From: JAJFUI01 sp963754135
GTDB taxonomy: Bacteria > Planctomycetota > Planctomycetia > Pirellulales > Thermoguttaceae
Assembly: GCA_963754135.1 (NCBI GenBank)
Contig: CAVWEY010000001.1
Coordinates: 310,001 to 374,000 of the forward strand
Length of the DNA: 64,000 nt
Direction of reading: 5' to 3'
In this document: one piece after another, positions 19,421 to 27,643 of the stretch
Layout of the letters: every line of letters begins with the position of its first letter
How positions within the stretch are numbered: the stretch's first letter is position 1
The notes under the pieces: model-generated
What the model was told of the DNA's origin: nothing
Database searches by the model: none
The model's input: the letters and a program-made list of their open reading frames with translations, nothing else
Position numbers and translations under genes: made by a program

Positions 19421-19432
19421 GATGCGACGGCG

Positions 19433-19859
19433 TCACTTCTCCATCGGCGGCAGCACCGCTTGGAGAAACCGCCCGCCGCTCTCGTACCAGCCGTCCTTGG
19501 TGAAACGGCACCAGTTCAGGTCGATCAAGAACCCGAACCAACGCCCCCGACCGTCTTCCAACGAGGCGATCATGCGGCGGTAGGGCAAGGGCTTCTGGTG
19601 GTAGAAGCCGAAGCCGTGTTCGGAAAGGTGCCGGCCCACCACCACCTGCGTCGCGCCTTCCGGGGTGACGCCATCCCCGGCGACGGGCGTGAGGTGGACC
19701 AGGCACGGAAAAGGATAGCGGGTGTCGCGCCGCCGCTCCGTCAGATCGTTGCGCGGGTAGAGCGCCGTCAGCAGTCCCCACACTTGCGTCCGGAACCTCG
19801 TCGTCCACCCCGTACTGGGGCTCGCCGAGCAGATCGAGTTGCGGCATAGGCAATTTCAT
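19433..19859 (-). CDS. PilZ-type domain protein, paralogue 1 (one frameshift)
   Basis: ATG 19859 gives MKLPMPQLDLLGEPQYGVDDE, and after a shift near 19797 the frame continues VWGLLTALYPRNDLTERRRD to the stop at 19433, about 141 residues. PilZ-type signatures are ERRRDTRYPFPCLVHLTPV (the RxxxR loop) and RHLSEHGFGFYH (the xxSxxG motif, with His in place of Asp/Asn). The C-terminal WYESGGRFLQAV is shared with the next two genes. PilZ domains bind cyclic di-GMP. The lost Asp/Asn in this copy could weaken binding. Confidence 0.65.
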
Positions 19860-19870
19860 CCGTTTCTCCC

Positions 19871-19896
19871 TGGACGGATTAGGAAATCCGTCCTAC
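19871..19896. repeat. GGACGGATTAGGAAATCCGTCC palindrome
   Basis: A short hairpin (ggacggatt/aatccgtcc) followed by tacg lies between PilZ paralogues 1 and 2. It resembles a reduced form of the GTAGGACGGAC family found at 28937 and 33085. Confidence 0.65.
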
Positions 19897-19910
19897 GAGA
19901 GTCTGCCAAA

Positions 19911-20339
19911 TCAGGCCCGTTCCAGCGGCGACCGCACCGACTGGACGAAACGGCCGCTGCTTTCGTACCAATCCTGCCGGATGGCGCGGCTCCGGGTCAA
20001 CTCGAGCAGGAACCCCAGCCAACTCCCGTCGCTCCGCTCGACCGAGACGATCATCCGCCGGCAGCGAAGCGGGAGGGCATGGTAAAACCCCAGGCCGCCC
20101 TCCGAAAGGTCCTTCCCCGCCGCCACGGCCGGCTCGCCGGCCGGAGTAACCCCGTCCGCGCCCACCGGAGTCAAGTAGACGAGGAACGGGAACGGGTAGC
20201 GGCTGTCGCGCCGCCGGTCCGCCGTCTCCTCGCGCGGATAGGCCTCCGTCACCAGCCCAAAAATCTCCGTCCAAACTTCATCGTCAAGCCGGCAAGACTG
20301 CCGGCCGGGCGGCTCGAGTTGCGGCATGGTCTCTGTCAT
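19911..20339 (-). CDS. PilZ-type domain protein, paralogue 2
   Basis: An intact 142-residue frame starting MTETMPQLEPPGRQ. It carries ADRRRDSRYPFPFLVYLTPV (RxxxR) and KDLSEGGLGFYH (DxSxxG), both complete for PilZ, then RSDGSWLGFLLELTRSR and WYESSGRFVQSV. It aligns along its whole length with its two neighbours. The three form a tandem family, all on the minus strand, and are probably c-di-GMP-responsive cytoplasmic proteins. Confidence 0.75.
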   Translation of the reverse strand: MTETMPQLEPPGRQSCRLDDEVWTEIFGLVTEAYPREETADRRRDSRYPFPFLVYLTPVGADGVTPAGEPAVAAGKDLSEGGLGFYHALPLRCRRMIVSVERSDGSWLGFLLELTRSRAIRQDWYESSGRFVQSVRSPLERA

Positions 20340-20478
20340 GGATGTCCCCCCTGAGGCCGCTCTGGCCGGTGCTTGGGGTGCGCCACACGGAAAAGTGCAG
20401 ATAAGTCCAACCGCTCGCCCCGGCGGGAACCGGGACCGAGCACCGCTAAGGAAAGACTAGGTCAAAAACAGCCGCGCG

Positions 20479-20934
20479 TCAAATCGCGTGGCTGCCGCCC
20501 GCCGCGGACGATGCCGCTTCCATCGGCGACGGGACGGATTGCAGGAACCGGCCGCCGCTCTCGTACCAACCCTGCCGGATCGGATGAGTCCAGTCGAACT
20601 CGACCAGGAACGCCAGCCATCGCCCGTCGCCCAATTGCAACGAGGCGATCATCCGCCGGGCCGGCAGCGGGGCGGGGTGGTAGAAGCCCATGCCGCACTC
20701 GGAGAGGTTTTTGCCCGCCGCCACCACCGGTTCGCCCGCGGGCGTCATCCCGTCCGCTTGGACGGGCGTGAGGTAGACGGGCTGCGGGAAGGCATAGCGG
20801 ATTTGACCGCGGCGCTCGACCGAGTTGTCTTCCCCGTAGAGCATCGCGGAAATCAGGCCGCGGACCTGCTTCCGCGCCTCCGCGTCGCCGGCGGCCTTCC
20901 ACAACGATTCCGCGGGCGGCGATACCGGTCCCAT
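20479..20934 (-). CDS. PilZ-type domain protein, paralogue 3
   Basis: A 151-residue product from ATG 20934 (MGPVSPPAESLWKAAGD). The PilZ region reads VERRGQIRYAFPQPVYLTPV and KNLSECGMGFYH (NxSxxG), then WYESGGRFLQSVPSPMEA. Its N-terminal third differs from the other two copies, with an extra helix (AEARKQVRGLISAMLYGED). It is separated from paralogue 2 by about 140 bases and may have its own promoter. Longer upstream frames were rejected because they lack PilZ-family similarity. Confidence 0.7.
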   Translation of the reverse strand: MGPVSPPAESLWKAAGDAEARKQVRGLISAMLYGEDNSVERRGQIRYAFPQPVYLTPVQADGMTPAGEPVVAAGKNLSECGMGFYHPAPLPARRMIASLQLGDGRWLAFLVEFDWTHPIRQGWYESGGRFLQSVPSPMEAASSAAGGSHAI

Positions 20935-21132
20935 GATCACAACCCCCACGCGATTGCCTTCGGCACGGCCGACCGGCTGCGGAACTGCCGCCGGGCGAAC
21001 GCCCCCCACTGAATCCGAAAAGCCTGCCCCACGGTGACGAGGAGTCCCTTCACCCGCCAATGAAACCCTAGGTCGCAGATGGGGAATTGTCAAATGCCGG
21101 CTGCGGTCAACGACAAGCTGTGCAATTTTGGC

Positions 21133-21534
21133 CTACCGCTTCGAGAACTGCGTGCCGCGGCGGGCGCCGCGCAGGCCGTACTTTTTCCGCTCTTTCATCC
21201 GGCCGTCGCGGGTCAAGAGGCCCGAGTCGCGCAAGCCCACGGCCGCCTGCTCGTCCATCTTTTTCAGCGCGCGGGCGATGCCCAGCTTGCAGGCGTCGGC
21301 CTGGCCGGTGATGCCGCCGCCATCCACGCGGATGAGCACGTCGAACTGGGCCCGCTTGCCGGTCTGCTCCAAGGGGGCGACCACGGAGTTCCGTTGGCGG
21401 ATGTTGCAGAAGTACTCGTCCAAGGGGCGGTTGTTGATCTTGATCTTGCCCTCGCCGGGGCGGACCCGCACCCGGGCAACCGAAGTCTTCCGCCGGCCCG
21501 TGCCGAGAATATCGTTGCTGGTGACGACTGCCAT
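21133..21534 (-). CDS. rpsI: 30S ribosomal protein S9
   Basis: The 133-residue frame is a full-length S9: GTGRRKTSVARVRVRPGEG near the start and the basic tail RDGRMKERKKYGLRGARRG ending QFSKR, the tail that contacts tRNA in the P site. It starts six bases downstream of the L13 stop, the standard rplM-rpsI operon. The frame is intact. Confidence 0.97.
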   Translation of the reverse strand: MAVVTSNDILGTGRRKTSVARVRVRPGEGKIKINNRPLDEYFCNIRQRNSVVAPLEQTGKRAQFDVLIRVDGGGITGQADACKLGIARALKKMDEQAAVGLRDSGLLTRDGRMKERKKYGLRGARRGTQFSKR

Positions 21535-21540
21535 ACGGGA

Positions 21541-21987
21541 TTAGTCCTTGACTCCGAGTTCCTTCGGTTCGGGTAACTGCGCCTGGTGGGGATGTTCGCT
21601 GCCGGGGTAGATTTTCAGTTTGGCCAGGGTCTTGAAGGCCAGCCGGTTCTTGGGCAACATGCGGCGGACGGCCTCACGGAGGATCAGTTCCGGCCGGCGT
21701 GCGAACCGCTTGCCCGCCGTCTCGGTGTGCTGGCCGGGGTGGCCGGTGTACCAGGCGTATTTCTTCTGCTGCCACTTCTTGCCCGTGAAAACCACCTTCG
21801 CGGCGTTGATCACCACCACGAAGTCGCCGTTGTCGACGTGGGGGGTGTAGGTGGGGCGATTCTTGCCCATCAGCAACATCGCCAACTCGCCGGCCAGCCG
21901 CCCGACCACCTTGTCGCTGGCGTCCACGAGCCACCATTTCGGCTCGATTTCGCCGGGCCGGGCCATATAGGTCTTCGTCTGCTGCAT
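21541..21987 (-). CDS. rplM: 50S ribosomal protein L13
   Basis: The ATG at 21987 (MQQTKTYMARPGEI) gives 148 residues with the L13 hallmarks KWWLVDASDKVVGRLAGELA, YTPHVDNGDFVVVINA and ILREAVRRMLPKNRL. The longer upstream frame was rejected because L13 normally begins with this Lys-Thr-Tyr segment. First gene of the rplM-rpsI pair. L13 is an early assembly protein of the large subunit. Confidence 0.97.
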   Translation of the reverse strand: MQQTKTYMARPGEIEPKWWLVDASDKVVGRLAGELAMLLMGKNRPTYTPHVDNGDFVVVINAAKVVFTGKKWQQKKYAWYTGHPGQHTETAGKRFARRPELILREAVRRMLPKNRLAFKTLAKLKIYPGSEHPHQAQLPEPKELGVKD

Positions 21988-22191
21988 GTCTACTACTCGC
22001 ACAACTACCCGATTATGGGAAACCCGTAGTTTACCGGCTGGCCGGCGGGATGGCAAGGCGTGTCGCCCAGCCGGCCGCGGTTTTTGCGATGTGCTCGCCC
22101 CTGGAGGAACTGATTTTCCCGCCCCCTCTTGACAAGAGCGGCCTTTTCTGTCCATATCACCTTTCTGCGCAATCACTTAGGGCAGACGGTA

Positions 22192-23597
22192 ATGGACCAT
22201 TACGGCAACGGCGCATCGACCGGCTTGGACCAAACGGCCGCGGGCAAAGTCTCGACGGGGTTCCGCCGCGACGACCTGCGGATCAAGCCGGAAGACCGGC
22301 AGGTGCTGCGGTCGTTGGCCGAGCGGGTGGCGGCGATCGCGGCCAGCCCTGCGATGGCCGAAACCCGCCGCCTTTGGACCAGGCTCAACCGCCTCGAACG
22401 GACCCGGCCGCTGGTGTTCTGCGATCCCGAGAACGGCTGGAACGAGATCGTCACGGAGCGACAGATGCGGTGCCGGGGCACGCTGGCCCGCCGCTGGGAG
22501 ATGGACCTCCGCAAAGAAATCTTCTGGGGCGAAGAAATGGGGGACGACAAGCCGGTCGAGCCGTACTTCGACGTTCCCTACACCGTCTCGCCGGACGATT
22601 GGGGCCTCCAGCCCGTCTACCGCAAGACCGAGACGCTGGGGTCGTACGTCTGGGCGGGGGCGATCAAGGACTACGCCGCCGACCTGAAGAAACTCCACTC
22701 GCCGCGGTTCGAGATCGACCGAGAGACGACCAACGGTTGCGTGGAGATCGCCCGCGACGTGCTGGGCGACCTGTTGACGGTCCGGCTGAAGGGCGTTTGG
22801 TGGTGGTCGCTCGGGCTGACGCACCCGGCCGCCACCTTCCGCGGCCTGGAGAACATGCTCTGTGATTTCGTCGAGCATCCGGACGGACTGAAGGAGTTGC
22901 TCTCGATCATCTCCCGCGGACACCTCGACAAACTCGCGTACCTCGAAGCCCACGGGCTGCTGAGCCTGAACAACGACGGCACGTACGTCGGTTCCGGCGG
23001 ATTCGGGTTCAGCGACCAGTTGCCGGCGGCGGATTTCACCGGGCCGGAAAAGGGGACAGGTCCAATTTGTGCAAAGCACCCTCCGGGCCGTTCCGGCAAA
23101 TTGGACCTGTCCCCTTTTCCGGCTGCCGGCCGCGTCCGTCCCGCCGACATGTGGGGCTTCACTGAAAGCCAGGAGACGGTACACGTCTCGCCGGCGATGT
23201 ACGAGGAGTTCGTCTTTCCCTATGAGCAGCCGATTATGGAGCGGTTCGGTCTGACGTGTTACGGCTGCTGCGAGCCGCTCCACGGGCGGTGGCAGGCCGT
23301 CCGCCGGCATGCGCACCTCCGCCGCGTCTCCTGCTCTCCCTGGGTTGACGTGGAGAAGATGGCGGGCTATCTGGAGGACAAGTACATTTTCTCGATGAAA
23401 CCCAACCCGGCGGCGCTGGCGGTCCCGGAACCGGACTGGGGGGCATCCGCCGCGGACTCCGCGAGAACCTGGAGAAGACCCGCGGCTCGATCGTGGAAAT
23501 CATCATGAAGGACAACCACACCTTGGCCCGCCGGCCGGAAAACGCGGTGGCCTGGTGCCGCATCGCCAAGGAAGAAGCGGAACGCATCAAACCGTAA
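22192..23597 (+). CDS. Uroporphyrinogen decarboxylase-fold protein (one frameshift, one inserted palindrome)
   Basis: About 468 residues from ATG 22192. The middle and C-terminus carry UroD/MtaA-like features: VRLKGVWWWSLGLTHPAATF, FVEHPDGLKELLSIISRGHL, ETVHVSPAMYEEFVFPYEQP, and LTCYGCCEPLHGRW, where a Cys/His-rich loop could bind a metal. In planctomycetes such proteins are a large family, often beside sugar catabolic genes, and are suspected methyltransferases or lyases rather than heme enzymes. A palindromic element (23044-23122) adds about 26 in-frame residues in the middle. A one-base shift near 23450 is needed to reach the true end (KDNHTLARRPENAVAWC) at 23597. A sugar isomerase-like gene follows within 15 bases. 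Confidence 0.7.
23044..23122. repeat. Family B palindrome (CCGGAAAAGGGGACAGGTCC arms) inserted in frame
   Basis: The left arm ccggaaaaggggacaggtcc aattt is mirrored by aaatt ggacctgtccccttttccgg, with a 29-base centre that contains gtgcaaagcaccc. The element lies wholly inside the UroD-like gene and keeps the frame open. A shortened relative interrupts the LarA-like gene at 28686-28707. Confidence 0.92.
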
Positions 23598-23611
23598 CCG
23601 GAGAAGCCGCT

Positions 23612-24780
23612 ATGAAACTTGGACTGGAATCCTACACCACGCGCAACAGCGGGCTGGACCCCGTGGGAGTGCTGCACCTGGCCGCCGAGCTGGGATTGGC
23701 CGGGGTCCTGTTCGAGCTATCCCCCTTCGACTCCTTCCGGGACGATGACCTGGCCCGGATCCGCCGCACGGCGGAAGAGCAGGGCCTCTACCTGGAGTTC
23801 GGCATGGGCTCGATCTTCCGCTGGCACCCGATGGCGGAGAAGGGGCGGCAGTTGTTGGCTGCGGCGGGCCGCGACACGTCCGTCTCCGACGCCCGGATCG
23901 TCGTCGAGCACCTGCACGTCGCCCGGAAGCTCGGCTCGCCGATCCTCCGCTGCGTCGGGGGCAACCTGCTGACGCGCGATGAAGGGCACGACATGACGGC
24001 GCTCAGCGACCAGGCCGTGGCCATCCTCCGCGAGGCCTGCCGCGCCGCGGAGGACCTGGGGCTAAAGATCGCCCTGGAGAACCATGCCGATTTCACCGTC
24101 CGCGAGCTGGCCTCGATCCTGGCGCGGGTGGGCAGCCCCGCCTTCGGCTTCACCGTGGATTGTGCAAATCTGGCGTTCGACTTGGACGCGCCCAGCGGCT
24201 GGTGGAGATACTGGCTCCCTACGCCGTGACGACGCACTGCAAGAACTATCGCGTCGTCCGCACCCGGCAGGGCCTGGCGCTGGAGAACTGCGCTTTGGGC
24301 GAGGGGGAGATCGATCTGCCGGCCATCGTCGCCGCGCTGGCAGAACATCACCCTGCGATCAACTTGAACATCGAGATTCATTCGCAATTCGCCCCCTTCC
24401 GGCTCGACGTTCTGAGCGAGGCGTTTTGGCGACGGCACCCCGCCCCGCCGGGCGACGGCCTGGCCTGGTACCTGGCCAGGGCATGGGAAAAACCGCTCCT
24501 GGACCCTTGGCCCGAAAGCCTGCCCGACGGACAGCCGGCGTGGCGGCGCGAGGCCGAGGACCTCCGCTCGTCTGTCCGTTGGGCGAAGCAGGCGTTGGCG
24601 GATCAACTCACAGGCTCCCCTCTCCCTTTGGGAGAGGGGCCGGGGGTGAGGGCAGCTGCGGTGAATCCACGAAAACACAAGACACTGTCACGCCGCCCTC
24701 ACCCTAACCCTCTCCCAAAGGGAGAGGGGACCAGTCTCTATGCGTCCGATCCGGGAACAGGAGCAACCTCATGGCGATAA
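23612..24780 (+). CDS. Sugar phosphate isomerase/epimerase-type TIM barrel protein (one frameshift, repeat-derived tail)
   Basis: From ATG 23612 the product opens MKLGLESYTTRNSGLDPVGV, with KIALENHADFTVRELASIL and FGFTVDCANLAFDLD: xylose-isomerase-like barrel motifs with metal-binding Glu, His and Asp. The frame shifts near 24190 and continues LAPYAVTTHCKNYRVV and INLNIEIHSQFAPF (further Glu/His ligands). The natural domain seems to end near 24610. The last 50 or so residues are translated from the repeat at 24615-24730 and run into the next gene's start. Likely a catabolic isomerase or epimerase working with the Gfo/Idh gene downstream. Confidence 0.72.
24615..24730. repeat. Inverted repeat with CTCCCCTCTCCCTTTGGGAG arms
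   Basis: Left part ctcccctctccctttgggagaggggccgggggtgaggg is mirrored by ccctcaccctaaccctctcccaaagggagagggga. Each half is itself a hairpin, and together they form a long inverted repeat around 40 AT-richer bases. The element is translated as the tail of the isomerase-like protein (PLPLGEGPGVR ... PHPNPLPKGEG), a string I recognise from repeats in other bacterial proteins. Confidence 0.88.
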
Positions 24781-25941
24781 CCAAGGTACACGTCGATCGG
24801 CCGGCCGAGGTCCGCATCGGCCTGCTCGGCTGCGGATTCATGGGCCGCTGCCACACCAACGCCTACAAGAAGATCCCCTACATCTACCCGGCGGCCAAGC
24901 TGATGCCTCGGCTGGCCGTGCTCTGCGACCAGAACGCCGAAATCGTGGAGCGCGAGGCCGGCCGCTACGGCTACGAGCAATACTGCACCGATTGGCGGGA
25001 ACTGGTGGACGACGGGCGGATCGACTTGTTCGATAATTGCGGACCCGATCCCGTCCATCCCGAGCCGTGCATTGCCGCCCTCGGGCACGGCAAGCACGTG
25101 ATCTGCGAAAAGCCGATGGCGGTCCGCGTCGAGGACGCCCGGCGGATGCGCGACGCCGCGGCCGCGGCGGCCGGGAAGTCGATGTGTACCTTCAACTACC
25201 GCTTCATGCCGGCGGTGCGGCTGGCCAAGGACCTCATTAGCGAGGGGCGGATCGGGACGGTCTACCAGATCCGCGTGCATTACCTGCAAATGGCCGGGCA
25301 CGATCCCTCGCTGCCGCCCGACCGGGTCTGGTACTCCGCCTGGCCGTCTTCCGGCGGCTTGCAGGGGATCGGCAGCCACGCCATCGACCAGTGCCGCTAC
25401 CTGGTAGGCGAGATCAAGAGCGTCTCGGCGTTGGTGCGGACGTTCAACCCGCAGCGGGCCGTCCCCAGCGCCGGCTGCACAGCGGATATCACCGCCGACG
25501 AAGGCACCGCCGCCGTGCTCGATTTCCACAACGGCGCCATCGGCGTCTTGGAGTCCTCCGTGGTGGCCACCGGGCGGAAGAACTATCTCGGCTGGGAAAT
25601 CAACGGCTCGCACGGCTCGCTGCGCTGGGACCTGGAGCATCCGAACAGCCTTTGGGCCTGCCTGGCCGGCGCCGGCGGCGACGCGCTCTTGGGCTTCACC
25701 GAAATCTCCGTGACCGAGAGCAGCCACCCTTACGTCGGCCGCGTGGTGGCCGCAGGGGCACAACATCGGTTGGGAGCACTGCCAGATCATCGAGAAGTAC
25801 CACTTCCTCGACGCGGTGGCCCACGGCAAGCCGCTCTCGCCGCACCAGGCCACCTTCGAGGACGGCTATCGCGTAGCCGTGGTGATCGACGCCATGCGGC
25901 GGTCGAGCCACTGCGGATCACGGATTGAAATTCAGTATTAG
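24771..25941 (+). CDS. Gfo/Idh/MocA family oxidoreductase (one frameshift)
   Basis: ATG 24771 follows an AGGAGC site. The product (about 389 residues after a shift near 25745) has the Rossmann motif IGLLGCGFMGRCH, the dinucleotide-domain signature GKHVICEKPMAV (EKP) and the C-terminal domain with GLQGIGSHAIDQCRYLVGE (the catalytic-region GxHxxD). The corrected C-terminus reads GWEHCQIIEKYHFLDAVAHG. The family carries out NAD(P)-dependent oxidation or reduction of sugars and inositols. It overlaps the run-on end of the isomerase-like gene and precedes an MFS transporter, which fits a carbohydrate-use operon. No Tat signal is visible, so it is probably cytoplasmic. Confidence 0.85.
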
Positions 25942-25947
25942 GCGGGC

Positions 25948-26030
25948 GGGTGGCACGCCCTGAAAGGGCGTGGCGGGGGTGTCAACGTCGAATTCGGCGG
26001 TTCACCACGCCCTTTCAGGGCGTGCCACCC
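25948..26030. repeat. Family A inverted repeat
   Basis: Arms gggtggcacgccctgaaagg gcgtgg and the reverse complement flank about 31 bases containing gaattcggcggttc. It lies between the Gfo/Idh stop (six bases upstream) and the MFS start (22 bases downstream). Confidence 0.9.
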
Positions 26031-26052
26031 ACCTCACACAACAGAGAAACCC

Positions 26053-27507
26053 ATGACCACGACGGAAATCCACAGGCAGCGGCTTTTTTGGGCGGCCCGC
26101 ATCGGCGTCGCCGTATCGGCGGCGCGGTTGGTCGCCATCACGGCGGTCATGGATCCGCTGAAAGACTCCTTCGGCCTGAACAACGCGGACGTCGGCTGGA
26201 TCGGCGGGGCCGGCTTTTGGGGCTTTCCCATCACCATGCTCGTCTTCGGCTCGCTGTGCGACGTGTTCGGCATGAAACTCGTGCTCCGCCTGGCCGTCCT
26301 TACCTACCTCGCCGGAACGACGGTCATGCTGCTGGCCAACGGGTTCGCGTCGCTGTTCTTAGGCTCGCTGCTGATGTCCATGGGCGACGGCCTGGTGCAG
26401 TCGGCCGGCAATCCCCTGGTAGTGACCTTGTTTCCCGACCGCAAGACCGAGATGATCAACAAGTGCCACCTGGCCTTTGCCGCGGGCATGGTGCTCTTCG
26501 GCCTGACGGTATTCAGCATGGATCGCGGTCCCTGGCAAGTGCAATGGCAGGTGAAAGTCGCGCTGGTGTTCCTGCCGACGGTGATTTTCGGCGGGTTTTT
26601 TGCCGGTCAAGGATTTCCCGCTACGGAGCGGGTGCAGATGGGCGTCTCCTTCGGCCAGATGTTCCGCGAGACGTTCTTCCGCCCGGTCTTTCTGTTGCTG
26701 GCCTTGTGCATGATGATGACCGCCTCGGTGGAACTGGCAACCGGCACTTGGCTCACTCCGGTGTACGAATCGGCCAAGATTCCCGGGATTCTCGTGCTGG
26801 TCTGGGTCTACCTGCTGACGGCGGTGCTGCGGCAGATGTCCGGCCCCATGGTGCGGCGGTTCTCGCCGCCGGGCATCTTGCTCTGCTCCGCGGTGGTCAG
26901 CGGACTGGGCTTGATCGCGCTGAGCTATGCCCATAGCCTGCTGGCCGCGCTGGGGGCAGGCACGGTCTTCGCCGCCGGTGTTGCCTATTTCTGGCCCACC
27001 ATGATCGGCATCACTTCCGAGCGCGTGCCCAAAGGGGGCGCGGTCGCCCTGGCGGTCATCGGCTCGGTGGGATGCGCGGCCGTAGGATTGATCGCCACGC
27101 CGATGATGGGCTGGGTGGCCGACCGCTACGTCCACCATAACTTGCCGGCGAAAGAGGCCGCAGTTTGCCTGCGCCAAATTGCCGCGGAGTACTCCAACCC
27201 GAGCTTCGTCGGCCAATTCAAAGGAAGGAGGCAGGATGACGTCCGCGACGCCGTGAAAGCCGCCCAGGCCGCGCTGGCCACTGAGGCACACGAGCGAAAA
27301 CTGCCCGAACCGCAGACTACCGCGGCGCTGCGGGCCGCAATTCAGGCCGCGCCGAAGTCGGCCGCCGCCGAGGCTGCCAAAGCGTTGATCCGTCCCGCCG
27401 AAAGTGCCGGCGGACAAGTGGCCTTCCGCTGGGCGGCCTTGATGTCGGCGGCACTGACGGTCATCTTCGCCGGCCTCTACGTCAGCGATCGCCTCCGTGG
27501 CGGCTGA
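26053..27507 (+). CDS. MFS transporter with a soluble insertion before the last helix
   Basis: An intact 484-residue frame with about 12 hydrophobic helices, starting MTTTEIHRQRLFWAARIGVA. The conserved loop between helices 2 and 3 is represented by GSLCDVFGMKLVLRLAVL. A charged, helical insert of about 100 residues (about 365-460, from DRYVHHNLPAKEAAVCLRQI) separates the last two helices, unlike ordinary MFS proteins. It sits in a probable carbohydrate-catabolic cluster, so sugar or sugar acid uptake is likely but unproven. Confidence 0.82.
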   Translation: MTTTEIHRQRLFWAARIGVAVSAARLVAITAVMDPLKDSFGLNNADVGWIGGAGFWGFPITMLVFGSLCDVFGMKLVLRLAVLTYLAGTTVMLLANGFASLFLGSLLMSMGDGLVQSAGNPLVVTLFPDRKTEMINKCHLAFAAGMVLFGLTVFSMDRGPWQVQWQVKVALVFLPTVIFGGFFAGQGFPATERVQMGVSFGQMFRETFFRPVFLLLALCMMMTASVELATGTWLTPVYESAKIPGILVLVWVYLLTAVLRQMSGPMVRRFSPPGILLCSAVVSGLGLIALSYAHSLLAALGAGTVFAAGVAYFWPTMIGITSERVPKGGAVALAVIGSVGCAAVGLIATPMMGWVADRYVHHNLPAKEAAVCLRQIAAEYSNPSFVGQFKGRRQDDVRDAVKAAQAALATEAHERKLPEPQTTAALRAAIQAAPKSAAAEAAKALIRPAESAGGQVAFRWAALMSAALTVIFAGLYVSDRLRGG

Positions 27508-27526
27508 AAGTAAGAAAGAATCCTCC

Positions 27527-27606
27527 GGGTGGCACGCCCTGAAAGGGCGTGGCGAACCGCCGAATTCAACACGCCCCCCGTCACGCCCTTTCAGGGCGTG
27601 CCACCC
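27527..27606. repeat. Family A inverted repeat
   Basis: A full copy: left arm gggtggcacgccctgaaagg gcgtgg, right arm cacgccctttcagggcgtgccaccc, with about 30 bases between that include gaaccgccgaattc, the reverse complement of the centre of the copy at 25948. The core therefore occurs in both orientations. It is placed between the MFS and LarA-like genes. Confidence 0.9.
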
Positions 27607-27643
27607 AATTGACGAATTTGCCTAAAGGGGTGAGGATAGGCCG

